Assembly (NCBI GenBank): GCA_951799405.1
Contig: OX637344.1
Coordinates: 4,154,001 to 4,218,000, forward strand
Reading direction: 5' to 3'
DNA length: 64,000 bases
Source of the DNA: Agapetus fuscipes
Lineage: Eukaryota; Arthropoda; Insecta; Trichoptera; Glossosomatidae
The notes under the pieces are model-generated. The model worked only from the letters and a program-made list of their open reading frames with translations. It was not told the DNA's origin and ran no database searches. The translations under genes were made by a program, and so were the position numbers. Numbering within the stretch: the stretch's first letter is position 1; each line of letters starts with the position of its first letter. Positions 42,210 through 53,612 of the stretch are shown one piece after another.

Positions 42210-42710
42210 AAACACAGAGTTTTGTGTGCTTCCTGTGTCTACCTGCAAATGAAAGGGCTCACTCCGTATGGCAACAAACAACTGGGATGTGTCAAAGAGC
42301 CATTGAAAGGAGGATTCTGGGAAACAGCCTTACGGATAAGGTCCCTAAAGAGGAAATCGGCAGACTTATTGGAGTCTGTCGATTTCCTAAAATACATGGC
42401 TTGCCTGAAGTGTCGCTGGACAGATCATATCACAAGATAGGACCACCATTGGAGGCTGAAAAGGATTGTCCAATGGCTACCTAAGATGTCCAAGCGAAGA
42501 ATAGACAGACTTCAACTGAGGTAGCTGGACAACATCAAGAGAACTGTGGATTGGGATGGCTGAATACGGAAGTTAATAGAAAAGCATGGAGAAGATTTGA
42601 CGAGACCTACATCCAGGAGTGGACTGAGGAATGCTGGGAAACAAGAATTATATCCTGTAAATATCTGCGTTCCATTGTATTCATTTTGAATAAAATTAAA
42701 AATGAATGAA
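42210..42710 (+). pseudogene. LINE-C (RTE-like) 3' fragment
   Basis: Frames shift between QRAIERRILGNSLTDKVPKE, YMACLKCRWTDHI, RIVQWLPKMSKRRIDRLQLR, LDNIKRTVDWDG and TYIQEWTEECWETRI. This is the order of the C-terminal region of RTE-like endonuclease/RT proteins. It is followed by attgtattcattttgaata and an A-rich end. Several stops and shifts show it is dead. Confidence 0.8.
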
Positions 42711-43587
42711 AGGCTTTTAAAGAATTGTAAAAAAACAAGACGACTAAAATATGGTGAATATTGCAGAAAACTGAAAACAAATATTGCTTTGTAATTTTTT
42801 AATTATAAAAAAAATAATAAATGTCAAAGCCGTTTATTCAAACAATAACTAAGTATAAAAATCTAAACAAAATCAAGTGAACAGTAATAATTCTTATGAA
42901 TAACACCCTGTAAAGTAATAATACATACAACACTCGCAGTGTTAGCTTTGACTGAATCCTTGCGGAAAGATAGTGTGGTAGGAGTAACAATAGATCTACA
43001 CTTAAACCTTAATAAATTCATGAGCGTAACATTAAATAAACAGTACAGTAGAACATCGATTAACAGAGCTATTGCGGACCGAGCATATCACAAATAATGC
43101 TTTAAATAATTTAAAACTGAGGCCGGCATCCCATACAGGCATATGTACCATCAGAAGTACAAAGATGAGTGGCAGATAAACGTCAGAAACATTGGATTGA
43201 AGGCGCTTCTGTGATATTCAGTAGATAAAATTAATGAAAATAAATTGCCTACTGTAAAAAAACACTTCTTCATTATTAACAGAACTTAAAAAAAAGGTAG
43301 TAATTATACCTTTGCTTGAAGGTATGTCGTGATTTGTGACAAGTGTTCTAGAAGAAAAAATCAGTTCATCCTCAGTCGTCCTGCAGAGAGGGTGTCTCTT
43401 GAAGACGTCAGCTTCGTTGCAAACGAAACGTTGAGAGTAATGTAAGTTCTCTTATAACGGTTTGTGTAATATCTAATAAAAAAAAATCACTGTATAGATG
43501 TAATTATTGTAAAAATTCCCAAATACATATTTTTTTAACTTTCGGCATGTTAATTGTGTCTTTTAAATACGAAGTAAGAAGAGCATC
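42711..43587. other. Unassigned stretch
   Basis: 43125-43165 (ggcatcccatacaggcatat) resembles the left end of the hAT element at 51699. No other feature. Confidence 0.4.
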
Positions 43588-43665
43588 TTTGAAAATATAA
43601 ATGATATATTTTTGTGCTCCGCTGGGATTCGAATCCAGGAGCTTTCATTTAAGAGTTCAAAGGCA
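43588..43665 (-). repeat. SINE-1 fragment
   Basis: tttgaaaatataaatgatat, tgtgctccgctgggattcg, aatccaggagctttcattta: the head-body junction in reverse. Confidence 0.7.
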
Positions 43666-44949
43666 CCCCACCAAAAAACAATGTGTAGACGGTGGACAAT
43701 GAAAATCACAAAACATTCAATTAGCTCAAATTTTGGGCAAGGCAAGTGCCACCAAGGAAGCAAAACGTTCATCTCATAGTGAGAAACCTTCCACATCACC
43801 CTGTTCAATCCATGATTCATCATCTTCAAACACGGTGATAATCATTTTAAGAGAAAGGAGGAACCGTCAAGATTGGATAAACAATGGAACCCAGCCCTTC
43901 GTAGATGTTAAAAACATCGGAAAAGAAAAAAACCAAGATGGACGGTGCATACGCAACGAATGACAGCGAACACAGCGCAGCTGCGCCAATGTGAACCAAT
44001 GAAATTCATTGTGACGCGCTGACGTCATAGCGGGCCAATGAAATTGCGATCGTGTCTGCGCTAACCCGAAGCAATGGCGGTCTGATTTCTTATTGTCAAT
44101 ACAAAAAACACAATAACACTAACTCAAAGGCCAGCGCAGGTTCAAGTATACCAGAACCTCTGAGAAGATCGAAGCACTTTGCCAACCGTTGATAATACCC
44201 ATCAAAGCCTATGGGCAAAACTCTTAGGAATAAAACCAATCAGACCACGGCTACACAGCCCAAAAAAATGTTATTATGTCAATGATTCATCAGTTTTCAA
44301 GAAATCAGTACCAGTTACTATTCAAAGAGATGGTCCTGATACAATAGAGAATAAGGAGTCAGCTGCTAATATTAATAATAAAAGAAGTGCTCCAAGACAA
44401 TCCAATGCACGCAACGCCACTTCTCTGAAAAATCAAGGGATCGACAAAGACGTCACCCCACCGAAAAAACAATCTATAGACAGTGGAAAGAAACAAATCA
44501 ATTACATTCATTGAATTGTTAAACCAACAAAATCATCTCACTCAACTGATGATTCATCACTTTCCAAAAAACCAGCCCCAGTTCCTGTTAAAATAGAGAG
44601 AACAGAAACATTGAAAGATGAGAAGTCAGCTGCTAGTAATGATATTAGAAGAAGTGTTCCCAGACAATGCAAGCAATGCCACTTCTCTGAAAAATCATGC
44701 TATCGAGAGAGGTGTCAACCCCACAGAAAACCAATCTATGGAGGATGCAAAAAAACAAAAAATTCAACATGTTAAAAATTCACACAAGGAAAGTACCACC
44801 AAGAACACAAAACATTTATCTCAAATTGATAAACCTTCCACATCATCTTGCTCGACCAACGTTTCATCACTTTTCCATATGGCAGCCCCAATTACTATTA
44901 AAACAGAGAGCACAGAAATGTTGGTAAAAACGGAACCAAGGACTACCAG

Positions 44950-45905
44950 GTGAACCAAGGGCTAACAGGATGTACAGAGGAGTTATGCACATGGATGTCC
45001 AACAACAAATTGATCCTCAACCTTGCCAAGACGGCAGTACTATGGATGGCTACTGCCAAAAGGAGGGCGAAAATCAAACAAACCACTATCAACATTTGTG
45101 GGGACAATATTTCCTCCTCTGTCAGCGCCAGACTACTAGGCGTTGAAATCAACCAGTGCCTGAATCTAGAAAGTCAAGTTAGTTAAACAGTCAGAGCAGG
45201 TTTCTTTGGCCTAAGGCAGCTCTATGACATAAAAAATGCCTCCCAATCGACGCCATCAAGTTCTTGGTAAACGCCTTTGTGATAAGCAAATTTGACTACT
45301 GCAATTCTGTGTCTGCCTCGCAGCCGAAGAAGCAAATGAACAGACTGCAGTCATTTCAAAACGCGGCAGCGAGACAAATTTTTGGCCGATCAAAGTACTG
45401 CCACATTACGCCCCTCCTTCAAGATCTCCATTGGCTGAGAAACACAGAGAGAGTCAGGTACAAGCTGTGTCTACTGGCCTATAAAGCTCTACATGGATCA
45501 GCCCCAGAATACTTCTCTGAGTTACTGAAAATAGTGGTGGTGACAGCCCGTGGGCAGACTCTATGGTCATCGGACTTAAGCAAGACTATCCTCCAGGTCC
45601 CAAAAAGATTGATAAGGACAGTCTTTGGAGACCGTGCTTTTTGTACAGCGGCACCGGTGGCCTGGAACACGCTGCCCGCATATCTGAGGGAGTCTCCGAC
45701 AGAGACGGGCTTCAGGGAAGCCCCAAAACGCACCTGTTTCCAGGATCACAACATGCCCCTCTGTGGTGATCAAGTGGAGTCTCCTACTGAGGGAGGTGAG
45801 TGTTAGAAGGAAAATCCAACTGTGTGGACTATGTGTAACTATAGTCACGAAAAAGTGCTATGGATAAGTGTACCTTGTTCATTTCAAGTGCTAATAATAA
45901 TATTG
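44950..45905 (+). pseudogene. LINE-D (L2/CR1-like) fragment in the pseudogene
   Basis: Frames read LCTWMSNNKLILNLAKTAVL, SARLLGVEINQCLNLESQV, a stop at 45184, then FVISKFDYCNSVSASQPKK, RLQSFQNAAARQIF, ITPLLQDLHWLRNTERVRY, LLAYKALHGSAPEYF, FGDRAFCTAAPVAWNTLPAY. These are successive C-terminal motifs of L2/CR1-type RTs. The catalytic YxDD part lies upstream and is missing. The coding part ends at 45806; about 100 bases of UTR follow. Confidence 0.85.
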
Positions 45906-45919
45906 AGACAGGTTCAGCG

Positions 45920-46230
45920 GTAGCATTGGAGACCATTCATAACTAATATCCTAACGTCCCTTTTTATATGGACGAGCATGGCAATGAAGTATGGCTTTGT
46001 CTCATCTGCCACAACGGAGATGATGGATCTCATATGATTGACTGCGACGAATGTGACGGGTGGCTGCACTTTGCTTGCGTGAGGATACAGAAAACTCCAC
46101 CTAAAGCCAGGAAGTGGTTCTGCTGAATATGTCGGGAGAAACAATCTGCTCAAGACAGCTGCTCTGGGACTAGTGCAGCGACAGGGAAGAAAAGAAGACA
46201 CAAACCAAGCATTACAAAGAATATGAAAAT
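45920..46230 (+). pseudogene. PHD finger, copy 1
   Basis: MDEHGNEVWLCLICHNGDD, then MIDCDECDGWLHFACV, KARKWFC-stop-ICREK. The Cys4-His-Cys3 ligands are traceable: C..C (LCLIC), C..C (DCDEC), H..C (HFAC) and C..C interrupted by the TGA after WFC. Confidence 0.75.
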
Positions 46231-46257
46231 TGAAAGGATTCGGGCTGAGTAAACCTT

Positions 46258-46387
46258 GCTATTACTTTAAATTGTGGTTTGAAATAAATACCGAAATCGG
46301 AAATCGTTTCTGACACCCTCAGTGGGATACCAGCCCAAGCTCATGGCATGGAATGCAAGCAATCTACCAACTGAGCTATCGATCGGC
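46258..46387 (-). repeat. SINE-2 5' part
   Basis: tttgaaataaataccgaaat, tttctgacaccctcagtggg, ggcatggaatgcaagcaatc, ccaactgagctatcgatcgg: head and first body part in reverse. Confidence 0.8.
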
Positions 46388-46394
46388 AAGACAG

Positions 46395-46710
46395 TTAGAG
46401 ACCATTCAAAACAAATACGCTAACGTCTCTTTCTATATGGACAAGCATGGCAACAAAGTATGGCTTTGTCTTATCTGCGGCAACAAGGATGATGGATCTC
46501 GCATGATTGGCTGCGATGAACGTGACGGGTGGCTGCACTTTGCTTGCGTGGGTATACAGAGAGATCTACCTTAAGCCAGAAAGTGGTTCTACTAAATATG
46601 TCGGGAGAAACAGTCTGCTATATCAAGCCAGCTGCTCTGGGACTAGTGCAGCGACAGGTAAGAAAAGAAGACACAAACCAAATATTGCAAAGAACATGAA
46701 AATCTAAAAG
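46395..46710 (+). pseudogene. PHD finger, copy 2
   Basis: LETIQNKYANVSFYMDKHGN, VWLCLICGNKDDGSRMIGC, ERDGWLHFACVGIQ, then stops at 46572 and in the last Cys pair (WFY-stop). One zinc ligand Cys is replaced by Arg (DERD). It differs from copy 1 at many positions, so the duplication is not recent. A SINE-2 piece lies between the copies. Confidence 0.75.
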
Positions 46711-46867
46711 ATGGAATCAGAACCATGGTGAATTGAAGTAATAATTCCATCGCCGTAGCTATAATAGTTATTCCACGTCTGTTAGATAATGCACATGCTC
46801 ATTGCTGAAGTCGGTAAACACATGCACAGTGAAACTAAGCCAGCAATTATTCTCGTTGAAAGATCTG

Positions 46868-47195
46868 CGCAATGCAACGAAGCTACACATATAGTGTAAC
46901 TTCTCGCCGCATTATCCCTGAAGGGTTTTGCATGTGGCGAGTGGAACCTACTTATTTTTAAGGGTAAGGGGGCCAACCTTACGCCAACCACTTCAGTTGA
47001 AGTTGGAATTTCCCAGTTCCCAAGGGGGCTGGGTACTCATTTCTTTTGAAGGCTGAGTAAACCTTGCCGGTATTTTAATTTGGGGTTTGAAATAACCACC
47101 GAAACGGGAAGTCATTTCTGACACCTTCGGTGGGATTCCAGCCCTTGCTCTCGGCATGGAATGCAAGCATTCTACCAACTGAGCTATCGAACAGA
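46868..47195 (-). repeat. SINE-2 copy, full length
   Basis: aatgcaacgaagctacacat through ccaactgagctatcgaacag. Its 5' (head) end directly abuts the 37-bp tandem array. Confidence 0.85.
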
Positions 47196-47202
47196 CATTT
47201 AT

Positions 47203-47648
47203 CTACCGTATGTTTGATTGTACCGTATACCGGACATATGTACCGTATGTTTGATTGTACCGTATACCGGACATATGTACCGTATGTTTGATTGTACCGT
47301 ATACCGGACATATGTACCGTATGTTTGATTGTACCGTATACCGGACATATGTACCGTATGTTTGATTGTACCGTATACCGGACATATGTACCGTATGTTT
47401 GATTGTACCGTATACCGGACATATGTACCGTATGTTTGATTGTACCGTATACCGGACATATGTACCGTATGTTTGATTGTACCGTATACCGGACATATGT
47501 ACCGTATGTTTGATTGTACCGTATACCGGACATATGTACCGTATACCGGACATATGTACCGTATGTTTGATTGTACCGTATACCGGACATATGTACCGTA
47601 TGTTTGATTGTACCGTATACCGGACATATGTACCGTATGTTTGATTGT
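47203..47648. repeat. Tandem array, 37-bp unit, about 12 copies
   Basis: The unit gtaccgtatgtttgattgta + ccgtataccggacatat repeats almost without error from 47203 to 47648. One unit, near 47532-47552, is shortened by 16 bases. Because 37 is not a multiple of three and the minus strand has no stop in any frame of the unit, three frames of 116-171 codons are open across it with a 37-residue period. I see no reason to call any of them protein. Confidence 0.95.
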
Positions 47649-48221
47649 TTTTGGCAATTTTTCAGGTAAATTTACCTTGCTTTCTCAGGTTGTTCTTCAT
47701 CAGTTAAACGTCTGCTGGCACTGCTTCAGTATGCTGCTTCACATAAGCTATAGTAGATTCAAATGCAGATTAAGTTTCCAAATGAGATACATTAAAAATG
47801 ATTTTTCATCCAAACTTAAACAATGTTCAAGACAGCGAGTATTGACCTCATTTAAATGACACTCGGTCAATTTGAGCCCAGATAATCGAGGCTCTACTGT
47901 ACATTCTAAATTGTGAATCACTTAGGTGGAAAGTCGGTGAGAGAGGAATAAAAATTATGTGAAAGAAATGAATGTTAAGATATTCAAGGGTGAGGTATGA
48001 TGTTGCCAAAAAATACTTAATCATCAGTAATTCACATCTCCTAAGCGATAACTTCAACACTAAAGTAATAAAATCCTTATAATCACTTGCACTTAAAACT
48101 TAGATACCATAATTAAAGATTTAATTATATTGTACTTAGATGAATTAAATAAATATTTTGCTTGGAATTGCAAGATTTTTACATTGCAATGATTGTGATG
48201 GTTTTTTATTGTTTTTGATTC
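47649..48221. other. Unassigned AT-rich stretch
   Basis: No supported gene or repeat. Confidence 0.4.
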
Positions 48222-48470
48222 CTTGACTTATGGGTTTGTATGAGGCTGACCACCCATACTGTAAAAAATGGTTCACTTTGCCAAAGTCACCCCTGTTTCA
48301 GGGAAGGTCGGCAAGAGTTGCAGGGCTTATGTTCATTTGAGATTGGATCTTTATATTGTAGGTCCACATGCGGCATGTGTTAGCGCAAACTTATACATGT
48401 CTGCTTGTGGGAATGCGTTTAATATGACTCTTAAATGATATATATCTTTGCAGCTTAGATTTAGATTTTT
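48222..48470 (+). repeat. tail-A copy
   Basis: ccttgacttatgggtttgta start, gcagcttagatttagat end. Confidence 0.83.
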
Positions 48471-48789
48471 AGACATAAAACAATGATCCATTAAGCCTGC
48501 CTCATTTGTAAAATAATAATTTTAGATGACATTTTATTTTATCATATTTTCTAATGACTCCGTTTTTGAAATAAACATTATTTTATCAAATACAGAAAAA
48601 AATGGATTCAACACTTGACCAAAGAAGTCAAATAGAATCAAAGGCGTCAATATAGACTTTTTTTAAACGAGGCAAGTACATGGAAACACTGGAAATCAGA
48701 TTCACATAATTTCCTTACATTTCTCATTTCTTAAAAAAATAATACATGACAGCCTTTGGTTCTCAACGGCTTTACTCCATTTTATAAGA
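48471..48789. other. Unassigned AT-rich stretch
   Basis: No supported gene or repeat. Confidence 0.4.
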
Positions 48790-49205
48790 ATATTGACGTT
48801 TAAAAGGCAGTATAAGCTACATTTTGGTCAAAAATGAGTTATGAATGCTATCCTATGTACTTGAAATTTTCCGCTCTTTCTAATGCGCTAACTCCCATAG
48901 CTCTAAGATGATTTTTTGTTGTTGTTTATGCCCGAGCAAACAACTGCGTTTTCAAAGTATGGTTTTGGTGTAACCGACAAGATTTTGGCCTTTTTTGTCT
49001 TAAAGGCACTTGTGACATAACAAATCATAAAACCACATTAATAGGAATGCCAAGAAATGCCTTTATTTTTTAAATTTTAGAGCTGTTTTGATTTTAACGA
49101 TATGATAAAAAGTTATGCCATTTTTCTGCAATCTCAAACTTTAAACTGCTCTCCTGAATAATGTGTATGTCGCTTATGCCCTACTGCCTTTTAAACGTTG
49201 ATATA
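48790..49205. mobile_element. MITE-Q copy 2
   Basis: Ends gacgtttaaaaggcagtat and tactgccttttaaacgttga are inverted over about 17 bases. The interior matches copy 1 (37797) throughout, with small indels. Confidence 0.78.
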
Positions 49206-49475
49206 CAGATGTTATGATGAACAAAAGCGCAAAGTCAAATATTTTTTGATGTTGTTTCAAGTCAACGTATGTAAACAATGCTTTGCCAAAGCTATTGTAA
49301 CTATGTGATAGACATCTATCAATGGAGAATCTTATGTTTTTGTATCATATGTTGTCTTGTATAAATAATTCTTTTCAGTGTTCTGTTGATGTCTTTACAA
49401 ATAAATAAAAAATATGTACATACGAGTTTGTATGAAACTTCGGTGACTTTGCTCTCAGAAGCCATGTCCTTATAA

Positions 49476-49754
49476 GCATATGAGTCGTATAAATGCAAAC
49501 GCCGTCAACTCCTTACGCGATGATTTTGAGAAAAATAAACTTGTGTTTTGAATGCAATTTTTTCCCAGTTGGAGATGACGGCGTTTGCACGAAATCATAC
49601 TTTTTCAATTAAAATTACGAAGGATTAAGTGAGGTTTTCATCACATTGCACACAGCAAATGATTTGTTACACTACGCAGAACCAAATTCAATAATTATCT
49701 CAAAAATCATAAAATTTGGAGATGACAGCGTTTGCAGTTATACGACTCATATGC
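49476..49754. mobile_element. MITE with 37-bp ends and an internal third copy
   Basis: The left end gcatatgagtcgtataaatg..caaacgccgtcaactcc is mirrored by ggagatgacagcgtttgcag..ttatacgactcatatgc. A third piece, ggagatgacggcgtttgcac at 49570, repeats the right-hand end inside the element. About 279 bp, non-coding. Confidence 0.8.
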
Positions 49755-49811
49755 AATTGTACACAAATCTCAAGATTGGTTAATTAGAAACCAAATATTA
49801 CCCATAGTATA

Positions 49812-49925
49812 AAACACTGCATAATTCCTCACCATAAAATATGAAAGCTAAATCACTCACTAGGAGTGCTGTCGGAACTTCCATACATTTTTCTATTCCG
49901 CGATGGTGGGAAGTTTATTCAATGT
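49812..49925. mobile_element. MITE-P copy, shortened
   Basis: aaatcactcactaggagtgctgt and ccatacatttt match the MITE-P centre. Outer arms (cctcaccataaa / cgatggtgggaag) still pair weakly. Confidence 0.5.
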
Positions 49926-50321
49926 TTTCTACTAGAGTTTAATAAAACAATAAATTGAAAGGAAAAACCAATTCCTCAGTAAAGTTACATATAAATTTTT
50001 AAACCCCACTTTACAAAATACATAAGTAATTTTAATTATATTTTTTTCTACCCATACATAAGATTATTATCATAAATAATTTCACGATTCCCATCAGAGC
50101 ACGACAAAATCAAAGGATCTAGGTGATCTCTACACCTCTAATATATTTTGGCACATCAGGCTTTAAAATAATATGGTTGAAATGTAAACAATACGGAAAT
50201 CATTTCTACGGGAGACAAAATTTCCAAAATAATAAGACTCCGCACAAAGTAAGAACTTTTTTTTCCCCAGTGAGGTAGCATCAGGTCTATGTGAATAGGG
50301 TTTTATTTTGTTATTGATAAC

Positions 50322-50553
50322 TTACAGGTTGGTATGCGGCTGACCACCCATGCTGTACAAAATGGTTCACTTTACCAATGTCACCTCTGTTTCAGGAAAG
50401 GTCGGCAAGAGTTGCAGGGTGTATTTACATTTGAGATTTGGGTTTTTATGTTGTAGGTTCACATGCAGCATGTGCAAGCGCAAACTTGTATGTGTCTGCT
50501 TGTGAGAATGCATATAATGTGAATCCCCAATGTAACAAATCTTCGCAACTTAG
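50322..50553 (+). repeat. tail-A copy
   Basis: taacttacaggttggtatgc start, cgcaacttagatag end. Confidence 0.82.
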
Positions 50554-50785
50554 ATAGGGGGTTCACTCTGCGATCTGCCGACAGTGCTCTTACCTCTGTC
50601 AGCACACAATGCAGAAAAAGAAGCACAGTGTTCGGATACCGCACTTTCGCCGTTGCGGGACCGTCCACTTGGAGCCAGCTGCCCCCAGAAGTGCGCGCCA
50701 AGGAGGGGATCGAGAGCTTCAAGAAGGGAATGGAGACCCATTTCTTCACCGCCACGTCAAGCCTGAAAGCGCCCTTGCAGTGACA
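50554..50785 (+). pseudogene. LINE-D-like RT C-terminal fragment
   Basis: Plus-strand frame reads KRSTVFGYRTFAVAGPSTWS then QLPPEVRAKEGIESFKKGME and THFF, stop at about 50781. This is the F-x-RtFAvAGP..W..LP motif of L2/CR1-type LINEs. Longer minus-strand frames here are shadows. Confidence 0.7.
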
Positions 50786-51246
50786 GTAGTCACGAAACGG
50801 CTCTCTACAAATCATCATCATCATAAATTAGATGACTATAAAGGTTTTATAGTCATCAATGACAAAATATTCTTTTACATACTCCCTAGTAACCCAGCCA
50901 GTGATGTTGTGTTTGTCATTTTGTCTATGAAATTTGTGCAGAGTCAATTCTATTTCATTGATTGAGGATGGAAGGGCTATTCAAATAATGTGTAGCTACG
51001 AAAAAAAAAAAAACCTTTTGGTTTAAGAGATTCAGTTTTGTTCTTTCACGTCGGAAAGTAAAAATTGATAGAATCAACATATAGATCAAATAGAATCAAC
51101 GTTGGAAATATAGGAGGTTTTTCAGAAATGAGATAAATTCATGGAAATGGTGAGAAAATGATTATGTAAAGAATACAAACGAGGTTTTATAAACCGCAGA
51201 GAAGAATGGGATCAAGGTTATGTCGAAAGTGGTATGCGACAAGTCA
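50786..51246. other. Unassigned stretch
   Basis: No supported gene or repeat. Confidence 0.4.
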
Positions 51247-51480
51247 ACTCTTTGATTTATAGGTTGGTATGAGGCTGACCACCCATACCTACTGTAAAAC
51301 ATAGTGCTTTGCCAATATCACCACTGTTTCAGGGAAGGTCGGCATGAGTTGTAGGACTTATGTTCATTTGAGATTGGGTTTTTATGTTGGAAGTCCACAT
51401 GCAGCATTTGTCAGCGCAAACTTATATTTGGGTTGCTAACAGGAATGCAAGTAATATGAATCTTAAATGATATATTATAG
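51247..51480 (+). repeat. tail-A copy, diverged
   Basis: ctttgatttataggttggta start, cttaaatgatatattatag end. A three-base insertion (acc..tac) lies in the cccatacctactg part. Confidence 0.78.
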
Positions 51481-51698
51481 ATAAAGAAGTGTTGTTGCTT
51501 AAGATCAAACATAGTAGGTACGTGAGGTGGCCTTGAAATATAAATAATAATAGTAATAATACCAGGATCATTTATTTGGTGAGCGCTATTTTTGTGTGAT
51601 TCACACGTCATGAGCCCTCTGCTAGCTTGGATATCGCTGTGAAAGGGCCAATTCTCAAGCAAACACCAATTGCTGTAAGGCTGGATGAACCTATGGTG

Positions 51699-52171
51699 CA
51701 GGGGCGTGCATCCCATACAGGCACATGCGCCTGATAGGTAGGCAATATAAGGTTAAAAAACGCATATAAGCTTGATATTGAGATTTCAAATTCAAGATTT
51801 AAGTTTCATTGGAACCATCGTTAGCAGTTTAGTCAATTTCAAATGAGTTATTGTTCCTTGACTTATAGGTTGTTATGCGGCTGACCACCCATAATGTAAA
51901 AATTGGTTCACTTTGCCAATGTCACCTCTGTTTCAGGGAAGGACGGCAAGAGTTGCAAGGCTTATGTTCATTTGAGATTGGGTTTTTATATTGTAGGTCC
52001 ACATGCGGCATGTGTTAGCGCGAAATTATACATATCTGCTTGTGGGAATGCATTTAATATAAAACTTAAATGATATATATCTTTGCAGCTTAGATTAGAT
52101 TAGATATTAAAAGGAATGAGAGAAAATATTTATTCTGAAGTGTATTTGCCTATACTCTATGCATGCACCTG
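51699..52171. mobile_element. hAT element carrying a tail-A copy
   Basis: Ends CAGGGGCGTGCAT and (reverse) CAGGTGCATGCAT, with the longer arms cccatacaggca / agagtataggca. Flanked by a perfect 8-bp duplication CTATGGTG (51691-51698, 52172-52179). Confidence 0.88.
51853..52105 (+). repeat. tail-A copy, nested in hAT
   Basis: gttccttgacttataggttg start, gcagcttagattagattaga end. Third layer at this site: tail-A within hAT within SINE-1. Confidence 0.86.
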
Positions 52172-52413
52172 CTATGGTGATTGGTTTTTGGTAAAGGCAG
52201 ATTAATTGTTTAACCCAGAGAAGAGCATAATTGAAAAATGAAATATTTTCATGCTCCGCCGGAAATCAAACCCTCTACCTTCCATTCACGGGTCCGAAGT
52301 GTTAACCACTAGACTACAGACCGGTCCCAGATGTCCCGGATGCTCCATTTGAGCGAACACTATTGATTGTATCATAGTGTTTGTCCAAGAAGAAGATGAC
52401 TACTTTAGTTTGA

Positions 52414-52670
52414 CCAATCCGTAGTTTAGTGGTAACACTTCGGACTCGTAAATGGAAGGTTGTGGGTTTGAATCCTGGCAGGGCACACAAAATATACCAT
52501 TTATATTTTCAAATATGCTCTTCACCGGGTTGAAAAATTTATACACCTTTAACATCACCAAACGGTCACCAAAGGTCTATCAAGCCTTACAGCAACTGGG
52601 TCTTGCTGAGAATTGGCGCTTTCTATAGCAACGAATGAAACATCATAATATTATTATTATTATGACTGGT
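52414..52670 (+). repeat. SINE-1 copy
   Basis: Head gaccaatccgtagtttagtgg, ggtttgaatcctggcagg, body to ttggcgctttctatagcaac, then an attattattat end. The LINE-D-type tail word is deleted. Confidence 0.8.
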
Positions 52671-52993
52671 TATTATTATTATTACCATGGATGAGAAATG
52701 ATTTTCCACGTGTTCATATATTTATCTAATTGTTAAGAAAAATAACCTAGATTTGTCACTTTAGATTCTATATGATTCTTATTTTTGACAAAAAATAATT
52801 CTAACTTCAGACGTTTTCAATTCGATGGAGTCCATTATCTTGTTCAATGCACCAACAAAGAACAAAAGCTTATTCTACTCACATTCATCACATATAGGAT
52901 TTTGAATATTCTTATTACAAATGTAAGATGTCTTTGAGACGCAAGTTGCAGCAAGAAATATATCCTAATGAGAAAGTATAATTTTTTTAACAA

Positions 52994-53612
52994 CTCAGCT
53001 TTATTTTCACAAATTGAGCATCTCGATACCTTATATGTAAAACTGAATAAGTGGCATACGAAGCTAACATGGGTTTCTTAGATAAATGCACCTATTTTCC
53101 TATTTTCTATAACAGAAAGCACTAAAAAAGTGTGGAAAACATGGAGTTTTAGAAGTTTTTCTTCCTATAATTAGTTCCCTTACAGTGAGACATTACACCC
53201 AATAAAATATTTAATCCAAAATTTCTCAAATTAGTGAGTCAGCACTTATTCAGTTTTACCGGTGGCAATTTATTTCACCTGAAGTACTTTCGACTTGGAA
53301 AATTACGTAAGCAAGTCAAAAGTACTCTATAATCTAAGTTGCAAAGATAATATATTCATTTAAAGTACTCAAATGCATGCCCACAAACAAACACATGTAG
53401 TTCGCGCTTTCAAATGCTGAATGTGCACATACAAATAAAATACAAACCTCAAATGAACATAAGCCCTAAAACTTTTGCCAACCTTCCCTGACACAGGGGT
53501 GACATTGGCAAAGTGAACCATTTTTTACAGTATGGGTGGTCAGCCTCATACCGACCTATAAGTCAAGGAACTTGAGGTGAAATAAATGCTCAATTTGTGA
53601 AAATAAAACTGT
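52994..53612. mobile_element. Inverted-repeat element with nested copies
   Basis: tcagctttattttcacaaattgagcat at 52994 is reversed at 53586-53612 (atgctcaatttgtgaaaataaaactg), about 26 bases with one mismatch. It encloses the second copy of the AGGTAAAACTGAATA MITE (about 53028-53262) and a minus-strand tail-A. Superfamily unknown. Confidence 0.6.
53331..53572 (-). repeat. tail-A copy
   Basis: ataatctaagttgcaaagat to cataccgacctataagtcaagg. Confidence 0.84.

Larger units (their letters stand above)
43690..46710 (+). pseudogene. TAF3-like PHD-finger pseudogene, rearranged
   Basis: From 43733 to 44949 several frames share low-complexity polar text: SHSEKPSTSPCS, NARNATSLKNQGIDKDVTPP, IDKPSTSSCSTN, SASNDIRRS and repeats of themselves, broken by stops and shifts. 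After a LINE-D insertion comes a PHD finger, repeated later. The PHD form (MDxHGNxVWLCLIC, then DDGS.MI.CDECDGWLHFACV) most resembles the C-terminal PHD of TAF3, a TFIID subunit that reads H3K4me3, and a disordered Lys/Ser-rich stretch before it fits that gene. In-frame stops in both PHD copies show it is non-functional. A G+C-rich segment at 43950-44110 with CCAAT-like words and tgacgtca (44023) could be unrelated promoter-like sequence. Confidence 0.65.
51545..52326 (-). repeat. SINE-1 with LINE-D-type tail, split by hAT
   Basis: The 3' part (ttatttggtgagcgctattt, acgtcatgagccctctg) lies at 51545-51698. The head part (accggtct..gactagtggttaacacttcgg on the minus strand) lies at 52172-52326. 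Removing the insert restores the SINE-1 word ctatggtgac. Confidence 0.83.

Noticed and set aside
44023..44030. CRE and CCAAT-like words as a working promoter of the PHD pseudogene
   Set aside because: The downstream frames are broken and no start or first exon can be tied to it; left as a note only.
47199..47657. Three minus-strand frames of 116-171 codons, and a CRISPR-like look of the array
   Set aside because: They are one 37-bp tandem repeat with no spacers, read in three phases; no start context, no domain, and the host is eukaryotic.
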